In this document: piece after piece, positions 31,443 to 39,925 of the stretch
Position numbering within the stretch: position 1 is the stretch's first letter
Layout: each line of letters begins with the position of its first letter
Virus record (IMG/VR): IMGVR_UViG_3300020536_000010
Span: 1-64,000 of that record
Direction: 5' to 3' (one strand)
Source of the DNA: a virus
Length of the DNA stretch: 64,000 nucleotides
Notes under the pieces: model-generated
What the model saw: only the letters and a program-made list of their open reading frames with translations
Told to the model about the DNA's origin: nothing
The model's database searches: none
Translations under genes and position numbers: made by a program

Positions 31443-31808
31443 AAAAAGCAAAATCCTAATCAAATTGGTAAGTCTAAGATCACAGTTTTAGATAAAAACT
31501 ACGATTGGGGTATATATGTTTGGCAGAGAGAAAACGGAAAGTGGTTTACGGATGGTCAGGGAAACATCCTAAACATTCCGTCCCATAGGGGAGATGAGAT
31601 ACAGCTGCATAAGCTACGCCAAGCTGCAGCTTATCATGGCGAGCCTAATGGCAAGCCAGTATTTTTTGCTGGGATGGGCCGTGTATCGGATGAAGAGTAT
31701 TCTGAGCAAATAGACAGAATGAAAAGCGGCCTAATCCCAAATCTTAATGACCTTGGTGCAGTGGCAGCAGCCAAAAAGACCATTGAAATGTACGGAGACG
31801 AAGAATAA
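31440..31808 (+). CDS. Small protein upstream of the portal (122 aa)
   Basis: Starts MKKQNPNQIGKS. The text after it has YDWGIYVWQRENGKWF, then LNIPSHRGDEIQLHKLRQAA and a Gly-rich GMGRVSDEEYSEQ segment. I do not recognise a family. It is coupled to the portal gene by a 1-nt overlap (TAATG). The start at 31440 is preferred to 31434 by the promoter spacing. A role in head assembly or packaging is inferred from position only. Confidence 0.55.
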   Translation: MKKQNPNQIGKSKITVLDKNYDWGIYVWQRENGKWFTDGQGNILNIPSHRGDEIQLHKLRQAAAYHGEPNGKPVFFAGMGRVSDEEYSEQIDRMKSGLIPNLNDLGAVAAAKKTIEMYGDEE

Positions 31809-33436
31809 TGTCAGAAGAGCTTTATATTAGAGATCTTGGCCTGCCAGATACAGAAAAAGAAAATAATGTTTTTAAGGAACAGGATCCATTTAATAAGTCT
31901 TGGGATGAACTTAAGGGCTTGTCTGGCTTAGATAAAAATTTTAAACGTAGGTCAGATAGAATGGCCAAGGCCTATGACATACAGGTGCCAAAAAATATTA
32001 ACACAACATCGCCAGCCTATCTGGATAGTGCCCTTGCAATTAGTTCTGGAACAGACGGTGCGTCATCAAAAGAGATTAATCCAGGAAGCGTATATCGTAA
32101 CGGATACGGCATGTTTGATGTTATTACCCCACCATGGAACCTATACGAGCTAGCTAACTTTTATGACACATCATTTGCCAACCACGCAGCCATTGATGCA
32201 AAGGTAGAAAATACTGTTGGTCTTGGATATGACTTCCATGTCTCTGATAGAACAATGATGGCTTTAGAATCAAATGATAATGATTCAGCAAGAGACAAGG
32301 CACGTAGACGCATTGAAAGAATGAAGATAGAGATGCGTGATTGGCTAGAGAATCTCAATGACGAAGAATCATTTACAAACCTTATGATGAAGGTGCTGAC
32401 TGACTATGAGTCAACTGGCAACGGATATCTTGAGATTGGTAGAACGGTACGTGGAGAGATTGGATATATTGGTCATATTCCAGCTACCACAATTCGTGTT
32501 CGTAGGCTTAAAGATGGTTTTGTTCAGGTTATTGGACATAAGGTTGTATATTTTAGAAATTTTGGAGCATCAAATCCAAATCCAATTACTGGAGATCCAA
32601 GACCAAATGAGATCATTCACTTTAAGCAATATTCTCCGCTAAATACTTACTATGGTATTCCAGACATTATGTCTGCCGTCTCTTCTTTACACGGAGATCA
32701 GCTTGCATCGCAATACAATATTGACTACTTTAGCAACAAGGCTGTTCCACGCTATGTGGTTACTCTTAAAGGTGCAAAACTATCCTCTGAGGCAGAAGAC
32801 AAACTATTCAGATTCTTACAAACAAATCTAAAGGGGCAAAGCCATAGAACACTGTACATTCCACTGCCAGGAGATACCGAACAAAACAAAGTTGAGTTTA
32901 AGATGGAACCCATTGAGAATGGTGTCCAGGAAGCTTCATTTAACGAATACAGACTACGAAATCGTGATGATATCCTAATTGCACACCAAGTTCCACTTTC
33001 AAAGATTGGAGGCTCCGATGCCTCTAATATTGCAGCCTCTCTTTCTCAGGATAGAACATTTAAGGAGCAGGTAGCAAGACCACTACAAAGAACCATTGAG
33101 AAGCTAGTAAACAGAATTGTTAAGGAAAAGACTGACATTTTAGAGCTAAAGTTCAATGAGTTAACTTTGACAGACGAGATAGCCCAGTCTCAAATTTTGG
33201 AAAGATATGTAAAGACGCAGATTATGGTTCCAAATGAGGCCAGGGAGGTCCTTGGTCTGCCACAAAGGCCAGATGGCGACAGCCCCTTTGTAATGTCACC
33301 AAGACAAGCTACAGACGCTAGAGCAAATTTGGCTGGCAATAGGCAAAGAGATGCCGAAAGAACAAATAATGCGTCAGATAGCCCAGCTACTATATCAGGA
33401 AGGAACGCTCAGGGCGAAGGCCCGTCATCAGAATAA
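31808..33436 (+). CDS. Portal protein
   Basis: 542 residues, the usual length for a siphovirus portal. Features include NFYDTSFANHAAIDAKVENT (a helical clip/wing region), a stretch YLEIGRTVRGEIGYIGHIPA, and the portal-like KQYSPLNTYYGIPDIMSAV, plus the C-terminal charged tail (NRQRDAERTNNASD). These match the HK97-type phage_portal family in pattern. Twelve copies form the DNA-entry vertex. It is followed by the prohead protease, as usual. Confidence 0.85.
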   Translation: MSEELYIRDLGLPDTEKENNVFKEQDPFNKSWDELKGLSGLDKNFKRRSDRMAKAYDIQVPKNINTTSPAYLDSALAISSGTDGASSKEINPGSVYRNGYGMFDVITPPWNLYELANFYDTSFANHAAIDAKVENTVGLGYDFHVSDRTMMALESNDNDSARDKARRRIERMKIEMRDWLENLNDEESFTNLMMKVLTDYESTGNGYLEIGRTVRGEIGYIGHIPATTIRVRRLKDGFVQVIGHKVVYFRNFGASNPNPITGDPRPNEIIHFKQYSPLNTYYGIPDIMSAVSSLHGDQLASQYNIDYFSNKAVPRYVVTLKGAKLSSEAEDKLFRFLQTNLKGQSHRTLYIPLPGDTEQNKVEFKMEPIENGVQEASFNEYRLRNRDDILIAHQVPLSKIGGSDASNIAASLSQDRTFKEQVARPLQRTIEKLVNRIVKEKTDILELKFNELTLTDEIAQSQILERYVKTQIMVPNEAREVLGLPQRPDGDSPFVMSPRQATDARANLAGNRQRDAERTNNASDSPATISGRNAQGEGPSSE

Positions 33437-33440
33437 AAAC

Positions 33441-33490
33441 TGCTATAATGGTATGTTGTTTATAACAATTTGATAAAAAAGCGATATAAT
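33441..33490 (+). promoter_or_regulatory. Two candidate -10 elements before the protease gene
   Basis: TGCTATAAT (33441-33449) and TATAAT (33485-33490); the second lies 9 nt before the ATG at 33500. Confidence 0.5.
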
Positions 33491-33499
33491 TAGAATACA

Positions 33500-34843
33500 A
33501 TGACTATATCTAAAGCACAGTGGGATATGGATGGAGACAACGTTCGTTTGTCTATGCCATTCAGCAAGGTTGATCAGGAGCGTAGAATCGTTTCTGGATT
33601 TGCCACACTTGACAATGTAGACAAGCAGGCAGACATAGTAACCACAGAAGCTTCTCTCAAGGCATTTGCCAAGTTCCGTGGCAACATTCGTGAAATGCAC
33701 CAACCAATCTCTGTTGGCAAGATGGTTAATTTTAAAGAAGACAGATACTTTGATCCAGAAAGCAAGAAGTTCTATTCTGGCGTTTTTGTATCTGCATATA
33801 TTTCTAAGGGTGCACAAAACACCTGGGAAAAAGTTTTGGATGGGACACTTTCTGGTTTTTCCATTGGCGGAAAGATGAATAAGTACGATGATATGTATGA
33901 TGAAAAAATGGAAAAGACTATTCGCATAATCAAAGACTATGATCTAATTGAGCTATCTTTGGTAGACAATCCAGCAAATCAGTTTGCAAACATTCTGTCT
34001 GTTGAAAAGGTGAATGGCGTAGATATGATCAAGGGGGAAAACCTTGACGTTGAGTTTGAGAATGTTTTCTGGGATAGAGAAAACGGTATCGTAAAGGTAT
34101 CATCAGAAGAATCAGAAGAGAGTCCAATTAATGGAACTCTAATGAAAAATATAGGTTTCGTTGAAAAAAATGACAGCGAAAAATCAGAAATGATAAAATT
34201 CTTAGTTGATAGTGCTAAAGGCATTAATACTTCTAAGATGAAAAAGGAGGAAGATCCTATGAATGAAACAACTGAAAACATTGTTGAAAAGAACGATGAT
34301 GTAGTTGAAGAAGCACAGGTCGCTCCAGAGGCAGATGCCGAAACCACAGCTGACGTAGAGAAAGCCTATTCTGAAGAAGACAAGGACAAGGAAGAAAAGT
34401 CCATGGACGAAGAGGAAAAGAAGGCTGACGACATGAAGGAAGACGAAGAAGAAACAATGAAGTCTGAAGACATGGAAGAAGCAGCTAAGGAAGAAGTATC
34501 AAAGTCAGACGAAGTTATTGCTACTGCAGTAGCTGACATTAAAGACACTCTTACATCAGCCTTTAGCGATCTAGCTGAAACTGTTAAGTCTTTGCACGAA
34601 CAGGTTTCAGAACTAAACAAATCTCTTGGCATCGTCAAGGGAGAGCTATCTTCTGTAAAGGGAGAGCTTTCTCAGGCCAAGTCAGAATTTGACAATTTTG
34701 GAAAGCGAGTAGATGCTGTGGAAGCCGATACCGCTTTTCGTAAGTCTGGCGATCTAGGCGAGATCGTACAGGTTCAACCAGAAAAGGTTGAAAAATCCCT
34801 ATGGGGCGGACGTTTCCTCAAAACTGCCGACTTATTTAAATAA
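33500..34843 (+). CDS. HK97-type prohead protease with acidic scaffold domain
   Basis: 447 residues. The N-terminal domain (about 20-170) has the HK97 prohead-protease frame, with catalytic H67 (REMHQP) and S121 (LSGFSIGG) and the closing LIELSLVDNPANQ. The C-terminal half is very acidic and helical (runs of Glu/Lys/Asp, then a coiled coil KSLHEQVSELNKSLG), as in scaffold proteins that shape the procapsid and are then cut. An internal ATG at 34259 with a strong AGGAGG could produce the scaffold alone. Downstream gene: capsid. Confidence 0.88.
   Translation: MTISKAQWDMDGDNVRLSMPFSKVDQERRIVSGFATLDNVDKQADIVTTEASLKAFAKFRGNIREMHQPISVGKMVNFKEDRYFDPESKKFYSGVFVSAYISKGAQNTWEKVLDGTLSGFSIGGKMNKYDDMYDEKMEKTIRIIKDYDLIELSLVDNPANQFANILSVEKVNGVDMIKGENLDVEFENVFWDRENGIVKVSSEESEESPINGTLMKNIGFVEKNDSEKSEMIKFLVDSAKGINTSKMKKEEDPMNETTENIVEKNDDVVEEAQVAPEADAETTADVEKAYSEEDKDKEEKSMDEEEKKADDMKEDEEETMKSEDMEEAAKEEVSKSDEVIATAVADIKDTLTSAFSDLAETVKSLHEQVSELNKSLGIVKGELSSVKGELSQAKSEFDNFGKRVDAVEADTAFRKSGDLGEIVQVQPEKVEKSLWGGRFLKTADLFK
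34259..34843 (+). CDS. Possible nested in-frame scaffold protein (194 aa)
   Basis: An ATG at 34259, in frame with the protease gene (residue 254), is preceded by AAAAAGGAGG at 8 nt, the best kind of ribosome-binding site in this genome. The product would begin MNETTENIVE and contain only the acidic and coiled-coil scaffold region. In phage lambda a nested gene makes scaffold this way; here it is inference from the strong internal signal. Confidence 0.5.
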   Translation: MNETTENIVEKNDDVVEEAQVAPEADAETTADVEKAYSEEDKDKEEKSMDEEEKKADDMKEDEEETMKSEDMEEAAKEEVSKSDEVIATAVADIKDTLTSAFSDLAETVKSLHEQVSELNKSLGIVKGELSSVKGELSQAKSEFDNFGKRVDAVEADTAFRKSGDLGEIVQVQPEKVEKSLWGGRFLKTADLFK

Positions 34844-34870
34844 GACAAAAATCACTTAGGAGGTGACAAT

Positions 34871-36001
34871 ATGTCGGAAGAGATTATTAAGAATCAGCCA
34901 GGTGAGTCTGGTGAACTAGGTGGCACTGCTCCTGGTACTTTCCAAGGTCAGGGTGCATTTGCATCTGGTGGTATTGGTGGAGTAACAGATCCAGGTCCCA
35001 ACACACTGGGTAACATTCCTAACGCTGAATATGGTCTAACAACTGGACCAAACGCCGTAAATCCTTCGGGTGATGCAGGCAGTGGTATTCTACGCCCTGA
35101 ACAGGCACGTAGGTTTATTGACTACGTATGGGATGCAACTGTACTCGCCAAGGATGGTCGCCGTGTAACTATGCGAGCTAACACCATGGAACTTGAGAAG
35201 GTTAACGTTGGTGAGCGTGTAATTCGTGCTGCAGCCCAGGCTGTAGGTAACTACGAAAACACTGGTGCTCAGTTCTCTAAGGTTGAGCTATCAACCAAGA
35301 AGATCCGTCTTGACTGGGAAGTCTCAGCTGAGGCTCTTGAAGACGGTATTGAGGGGGCTGCACTAGAAGATCACCTAGTTCGTTTGATGACAAATGCATT
35401 TGCAAATGACATTGAAGACCTAGCAATCAATGGTACAGGCACTGGCTCAGACGCATTCCTTTCAATTATGAACGGTTTCGTCAACAAGGTAAAGACCAAC
35501 GGAGATGCTCACGAGGCTGTAGTAACAGTCGCTGACAACGCATGGACACCAGAGGTTATGCAGGAAATTATTCTTGCTATGCCACGTAAGTACCGTGCAA
35601 TCAAGTCAAACCTGAAGTTCTACGCAGGTACTGACGCATTCCAGGGTATCGTTAAGAACAACGGTACACTATCTGACGCAATTGCTGAGGCTCTTGGAAA
35701 GAATGGTAACACCCAGGCTAATACCCAGGCTTACCTAGATGGACAGGGCCAGACATTTGGTGGTGCTCGCACTACCCGTGTTCTAGGAATTGACGTTCAG
35801 GAAGTTCCTTACTACCCAGATGGTTACATTGACCTCACATTCCCAGCCAACCGTGTTTGGGGATTCCAGAGAGACATCACTGTAAACCGCATGTACCAGC
35901 CAAAGAAGGACACAATTGAATACACAGTATTCGTTCGTTTTGGTGTACAGTGGGAAGAAGAGGACGCTATTGCGTTCGCTGACGCAGCTGCTGACAGCTA
36001 A
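34871..36001 (+). CDS. Major capsid protein (HK97 fold)
   Basis: 376 residues following the protease/scaffold gene. An N-terminal arm rich in Gly/Pro (about 1-70), GSGILRPEQARRFIDYVWD as the start of the mature core, NAFANDIEDLAINGTG, EVMQEIILAMPRKYR and a C-terminal YTVFVRFGVQWEEEDA match HK97-type capsid layout. The strong AGGAGGTG before the ATG and the C-ending codon choice (AAC, ACC, TAC) fit very high expression. The first ~50 residues could be a cleaved delta-like segment. Confidence 0.88.
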   Translation: MSEEIIKNQPGESGELGGTAPGTFQGQGAFASGGIGGVTDPGPNTLGNIPNAEYGLTTGPNAVNPSGDAGSGILRPEQARRFIDYVWDATVLAKDGRRVTMRANTMELEKVNVGERVIRAAAQAVGNYENTGAQFSKVELSTKKIRLDWEVSAEALEDGIEGAALEDHLVRLMTNAFANDIEDLAINGTGTGSDAFLSIMNGFVNKVKTNGDAHEAVVTVADNAWTPEVMQEIILAMPRKYRAIKSNLKFYAGTDAFQGIVKNNGTLSDAIAEALGKNGNTQANTQAYLDGQGQTFGGARTTRVLGIDVQEVPYYPDGYIDLTFPANRVWGFQRDITVNRMYQPKKDTIEYTVFVRFGVQWEEEDAIAFADAAADS

Positions 36002-36018
36002 AATATAGAAACAAATTG

Positions 36019-36050
36019 AGGGGGCAGGGGCATCTAGCTCCTGCCCTCTT
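36019..36050 (+). terminator. Intrinsic terminator after the capsid gene
   Basis: A long stem around AGGGGGCAGG (36019-36028) and CCTGCCCTCT (36040-36049), with a 5-nt loop ATCTA inside, then TTATT. A new promoter follows at 36062. Confidence 0.75.
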
Positions 36051-36061
36051 ATTCATTAATC

Positions 36062-36093
36062 TGTTATAATTAAAGTAAATATAGGGAGAATAT
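36062..36093 (+). promoter_or_regulatory. Promoter after the capsid terminator
   Basis: Extended -10 TGTTATAAT (36062-36070), leader with AGGGAGA before the ATG at 36094. Confidence 0.65.
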
Positions 36094-36582
36094 ATGTCAG
36101 AAGAAAACAAGGATGAAGAAATTATTCCTGCTGTACTGGAGCCAGGAGAGCCTCTTATCTCAAAAGAAACAGCCGAATCATTCCAGGCATTCATTGATGA
36201 AAGCTTGACTGAGAAATATGCTGAGGCAGTTAAAGAAGCAGAAAAGGCAGCTGAGACAGTTGCAGAGCCAGAAAATGTAATTACCAATAAGGTTCAAAAT
36301 CCTGTAGTTGGTGATGGCACTGTTCAAGGAATTACCGCTGTTGAAAATGGAGTTATTGGTACTGGTAAAGTAGCCAAGAAGCCAAAGGCTTCGGCAAAGA
36401 AGGAAGAGACTAAAGTTGAAAAGGTTGCTATTCACTCAACCAAAAATGTAACTTGGAGTGGGGTTGGAAAGGTTTATAGGGGTTATAACTTGGTAACTCC
36501 AGAGCAGGCAGAAAAGTGGCTTACTCGTAATCACACAAGACTTGCAACACCACAAGAAGTTGCTCAGGAGTTTAACAAATAA
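36094..36582 (+). CDS. Head-associated protein with charged linker (162 aa)
   Basis: An acidic N-terminal half (PGEPLISKETAESFQAFIDESL), an Ala/Glu-rich helix, a short Lys-rich linker (KKPKASAKKEETK) and a C-terminal domain IHSTKNVTWSGVGKVYRGYN and TPEQAEKWLTRNH. The last part resembles the small head-tail or fibre-associated domain found after capsid genes in phages of Actinobacteria. The next gene starts directly after the stop. Confidence 0.6.
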   Translation: MSEENKDEEIIPAVLEPGEPLISKETAESFQAFIDESLTEKYAEAVKEAEKAAETVAEPENVITNKVQNPVVGDGTVQGITAVENGVIGTGKVAKKPKASAKKEETKVEKVAIHSTKNVTWSGVGKVYRGYNLVTPEQAEKWLTRNHTRLATPQEVAQEFNK

Positions 36583-37461
36583 ATGGAAATATTGAGGGTT
36601 CCGCCATACGAGACTGATGTAACAATTACTGTTAGTGCTCCAAGCACTGAGTACGAGTACACCATTTTAGATATGGCGGATTCTTCAATAACTAATGGAG
36701 AAGCCACCTCTAATTTATCTTCAAAAATAACAATATCTTTACCAGCATTTTATGATAATACATACACAATATCTATCAATGATGACGAGTATATTATAGA
36801 TGTAGTTAGGCCGTATGTTGATCCAAATACAAAAGGAGAGACGGCAACTGATGTCGAAGAGTATAGGAAAAACGAAGAGCTTGCTAGAGCGATTATTGAT
36901 TCAATAATTGAAGACGGATTCTATTATAAAAAGAAATCCTATTCTATAACTGGCCTTGGTGCAGATATTTTGCCAGTATGGGGAGATATCAAAAAACTCT
37001 TAAAGCTATATGAAAATAATGTTCTGATCTTTGATGCAAATAACCCAAATGATTATTTAATTCATTATGAAGTTGCCAAGGGTGGTTTGGGCATTCAGGA
37101 AAAAACAACAGAAATAATAAATAGAAACGAGTCTGCACCTACACTTCTTCCTGCAGCAGGCTCAGACATGCTGGATTTAAATTTTGTTTATAGAGGATTT
37201 CCAAGAAGCTTTGATTATCTTGTTGTTGGGGAGTTTGGATATAAAAAGATTCCATCAGATATTGTTAGAGCAACAGAGTTGCTTGTAGAAGACATTTCTT
37301 GTGGAAGATTAGACTACTATAAGAGATACATATCTGACTACAACACAGATCAGTTTAAGATCAAGTTTGATGCTGGCGTTTTTGACGGGACGGGGAATAT
37401 TCTGGTAGACAAGATACTTTCAAAGTATCGCAGGCCTATTAAGACATTGGGAGTTTTGTAA
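36583..37461 (+). CDS. Head-tail connector protein (292 aa)
   Basis: Position after the capsid gene and before other neck genes fits the adaptor that docks on the portal. The N-terminal 100 residues form beta strands (EYEYTILDMADSSI, TYTISINDDEYII), then a helical segment (EEYRKNEELARAIIDSII) and SITGLGADILPVWGD. The C-terminal ELLVEDISCGRLDYYKRYIS is typical of gp6-like connector helices, though identity is not certain. Coupled to the next gene by TAATG. Confidence 0.6.
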   Translation: MEILRVPPYETDVTITVSAPSTEYEYTILDMADSSITNGEATSNLSSKITISLPAFYDNTYTISINDDEYIIDVVRPYVDPNTKGETATDVEEYRKNEELARAIIDSIIEDGFYYKKKSYSITGLGADILPVWGDIKKLLKLYENNVLIFDANNPNDYLIHYEVAKGGLGIQEKTTEIINRNESAPTLLPAAGSDMLDLNFVYRGFPRSFDYLVVGEFGYKKIPSDIVRATELLVEDISCGRLDYYKRYISDYNTDQFKIKFDAGVFDGTGNILVDKILSKYRRPIKTLGVL

Positions 37462-37910
37462 TGGCATGTGGAGACAAAACAGACTTTGCATTTCCAATGG
37501 AAGCAGATATATTTTACCCAATAGTTGAGCAGGGTCCGCTTGGCAATGTTAAGAAAAATTGGATTTTAGATAGAACAATTGCATGTAACTTTAATACTAC
37601 TGGAACAGCCTGGAAAGAAGAAGTAAAGCCAAACGTTGATCTTACTCAAGATAACATTATGCTAGGCAGAACTAAAGAAGATTTAAGAATCTCAAGCAGA
37701 CAGGCCAGCAATGCAATAACAAATGTTATTGTTACAAACATAAGAGATAAAAACTGCAATCCTTTATACATAGAAACATCTGGCCCAAGAAAGGGAAAGT
37801 CTACTATATTTGAAATTGCAACAAATCAACCTTTTGTTGGTCCATTTGGAAGTGTTGAATATTATAAAATAGTCATTCGTAGATCAGAAAATCAGGCGGC
37901 AGATATATAA
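37461..37910 (+). CDS. Head closure / neck protein candidate (149 aa)
   Basis: Second gene of the neck cluster. It has one central beta-rich region (KNWILDRTIACNFNTTG), LTQDNIMLGRTKEDLRIS and FGSVEYYKIVIRRSENQ. The size and order fit a head-closure (stopper) protein of siphoviruses, but no signature is diagnostic. It begins MACGDKTDFAFPME and overlaps both neighbours by 1 nt. Confidence 0.5.
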   Translation: MACGDKTDFAFPMEADIFYPIVEQGPLGNVKKNWILDRTIACNFNTTGTAWKEEVKPNVDLTQDNIMLGRTKEDLRISSRQASNAITNVIVTNIRDKNCNPLYIETSGPRKGKSTIFEIATNQPFVGPFGSVEYYKIVIRRSENQAADI

Positions 37911-38578
37911 TGATAGCCTTAAAAATTAATAATAAACAGTTTATGAGAGATATGGACAACACCATTGGTTACATGTTTGGTTTTATTGACGGAGTAAAGC
38001 AAGGCTTCCCGTCATTTTTAAGACAGCTTGGTGCCATCTCAGTAGAGGGTTTAAAACAATATATTGATTCTAATGCCAGGGTAAATCCACAGCTAATGCA
38101 TCACGTATACGAATGGTATCAAACTGGTTCACCAGACGCTAGATTGTTCGATATATCATATATAGTAAATGGGGCAGGTCTTTCTTTTAATTCTACATTT
38201 AGACAATCTATATCTGTAAAGAATGGCTCAAAAGTTCCATTTTATAATAAAGCAGAAATTATGGAAAATGGCATTCCAGTAACCATTGTTCCAAAACAAA
38301 GAGTCCTTGTTTTTGAGGAAAACGGTGAGGATATATTTACATCTAAACCAGTTAGAGTTGACAATCCTGGTGGAGAAGTTGAGGGGGAATATAAAAAAGT
38401 GTTTGATTCATTTTTTAGCAGATACTTTAGACAATCATTTTTAGAAATTACTGGAATAGCCAGTTATTTGCGTAACCCAAGGGACTTTAGTGTAAACTTT
38501 AGTTCTGGTAAAAGAGGCGGAAGATCTAGAGGAATTAATGTTGGACAAAAGTGGATTCAGAGGGCGGGCTTAGTATAA
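37910..38578 (+). CDS. Neck / tail completion protein candidate (222 aa)
   Basis: N-terminal MIALKINNKQFMRDMDNTIG and a helical FPSFLRQLGAISVEGLKQYID resemble the HK97 gp10-like tail-completion family, which reads as a helix followed by a beta barrel. The central VPFYNKAEIMENG and IPVTIVPKQRVLVFEE fit the barrel, and the basic end (FSSGKRGGRSRG) may contact DNA or the portal. Coupled to the next gene by a shared TAATG. Confidence 0.55.
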   Translation: MIALKINNKQFMRDMDNTIGYMFGFIDGVKQGFPSFLRQLGAISVEGLKQYIDSNARVNPQLMHHVYEWYQTGSPDARLFDISYIVNGAGLSFNSTFRQSISVKNGSKVPFYNKAEIMENGIPVTIVPKQRVLVFEENGEDIFTSKPVRVDNPGGEVEGEYKKVFDSFFSRYFRQSFLEITGIASYLRNPRDFSVNFSSGKRGGRSRGINVGQKWIQRAGLV

Positions 38579-39156
38579 TGGCAATATCTTACCCACCTAT
38601 ATTTATTAATGATTATCTGTCTCAGAAAATACCATCAGCTCTTGGCAGAGAGAGGTTTACTGCTGGAATCATGAGATTTTTCCCAACAGCCCCAACAGAC
38701 TTGCAGGCCCTAACTGAAACATTTCCAGAAGCATCTGCAGATGTTTTTGCAGTTTATGACAGAATGTTTAAAATGCGTAGACGAGCATTCCCTCATATCA
38801 AGGATGAGCAGTTGCTTTATTATTTTTACAAAATGCATAGCGATCCAGAAGCTCTTATTTTTGCAACTCAGGTAGTCCAAGACTTGCTAGATCGTGGAGA
38901 TGAGTCAGCAGCAGACCTTAACGAGTGGATTATGAGCAGTCCAGATTATGACCCAATAACTGGGCTATACAAAGAAGAGTTTCTACCCGTATTTTTTCAT
39001 GATATCAAGATCTACCAGCTAGAAGAAACTAGAGACATTATTGACTTTGGAACAGCTAGGACTTATGCTGGAAACAAGATAATTATTGACTATTGCTATC
39101 ACACTAAAGGCTATTCTACAGGAAGTTCCTCATATAACGATACTGCTATTCGATAA
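38578..39156 (+). CDS. Tail terminator / neck protein candidate (192 aa)
   Basis: The ATG at 38578 overlaps the preceding stop. The product is helical and charged (RMFKMRRRAFPHIKDEQ, YFYKMHSDPEALIFATQ, VVQDLLDRGDESAADLNE). It lies between the completion protein and the tail tube gene, where the tail terminator normally sits. No family was recognised from the sequence itself. Confidence 0.5.
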   Translation: MAISYPPIFINDYLSQKIPSALGRERFTAGIMRFFPTAPTDLQALTETFPEASADVFAVYDRMFKMRRRAFPHIKDEQLLYYFYKMHSDPEALIFATQVVQDLLDRGDESAADLNEWIMSSPDYDPITGLYKEEFLPVFFHDIKIYQLEETRDIIDFGTARTYAGNKIIIDYCYHTKGYSTGSSSYNDTAIR

Positions 39157-39161
39157 AAGAC

Positions 39162-39224
39162 TGGTATAATTAAGCTGAGGAAACATCGCCCACTTATTCC
39201 ATATAGAAAAAAGAGGTGAAAATT
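39162..39224 (+). promoter_or_regulatory. Promoter and leader of the tail tube gene
   Basis: Extended -10 TGGTATAAT (39162-39170) and a roughly 48-nt leader with AGAGGTG at 39211-39217 before the ATG at 39225. Confidence 0.65.
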
Positions 39225-39848
39225 ATGGCATATACACGTGGTTCAAGTAACAACATTATCGTTGGTGCAGCAGCCCTCTTCACATATGAAGATGGTTTGC
39301 TAGCCGACGGCGACTTGCCAGCATATGTAGATGACGTGTCTTACAAGACAACGCTATCTGCTGATGCTGACTTCCGCAACGTTGGTTACACAATGAACGG
39401 TCTAGAGATCGTCTTCCAGCCTGACTTTGGTGAGGTACAGGTTGACCAGGTTCTAGACGTTGCTAAGCTATACAAGCAGGGTATGCAGGTTAACCTGAAT
39501 ACTACCTTTGCAGAATCTACACTAGAGAATCTTCTCTTTGCTGTAGCTGGAAAGGACTCTGACCTGACTACCGTTGCAGGAAATCCAACAATGAACCTGT
39601 CCGCAGGTGACATTGGTGAATGTCCAGTAGAGCGTGGTCTAGTTGCAGTTGGTCCAGGCACTGGTGACTGTGCAGCTTCCGACCAGATTGAGCGTGTTTA
39701 CGTTGCTTACCGTGCACTCTCTATTGAGAGCGTAACAGTGGGTGCAAAGCGTGACGAAGCTACAATGTTTGAAGTTTCGTTCCGTCTGCTTCCAAATGAT
39801 GACGCATCATACGGAAAGATTGTGGACCGTACAATCCCAGCTAGCTAA
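39225..39848 (+). CDS. Major tail tube protein
   Basis: 207 residues, beta-rich, with N-terminal MAYTRGSSNNIIVGAAALF, FQPDFGEVQVDQVLDVAK and a C-terminal EVSFRLLPNDDASYG. Its place between neck genes and the two chaperone genes is the standard tube position. Codon use is shifted to C-ending codons like that of the capsid gene, consistent with an abundant protein. The ATG at 39225 is preferred to an upstream GTG because AGAGGTG lies 7 nt before it. Confidence 0.8.
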   Translation: MAYTRGSSNNIIVGAAALFTYEDGLLADGDLPAYVDDVSYKTTLSADADFRNVGYTMNGLEIVFQPDFGEVQVDQVLDVAKLYKQGMQVNLNTTFAESTLENLLFAVAGKDSDLTTVAGNPTMNLSAGDIGECPVERGLVAVGPGTGDCAASDQIERVYVAYRALSIESVTVGAKRDEATMFEVSFRLLPNDDASYGKIVDRTIPAS

Positions 39849-39869
39849 ACCTAGCTTATAACTTAATAG

Positions 39870-39902
39870 AACTGCCCTAGCAATTGGTTGCTGGGGCAGT
39901 TT
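39870..39902 (+). terminator. Intrinsic terminator after the tail tube gene
   Basis: AACTGCCC-TAGCAA pairs with TTGCTGGGGCAGTT around a TTGG loop, followed by a T-rich stretch. A promoter follows at 39908. Confidence 0.8.
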
Positions 39903-39907
39903 ACTTT

Positions 39908-39925
39908 TGGTATAATAGTATGATG
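39908..39925 (+). promoter_or_regulatory. Leaderless-type promoter of the long chaperone gene
   Basis: Extended -10 TGGTATAAT (39908-39916), 6 nt, ATG at 39923. This selects 39923 over an ATG 3 nt upstream and other starts further upstream. Confidence 0.7.
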
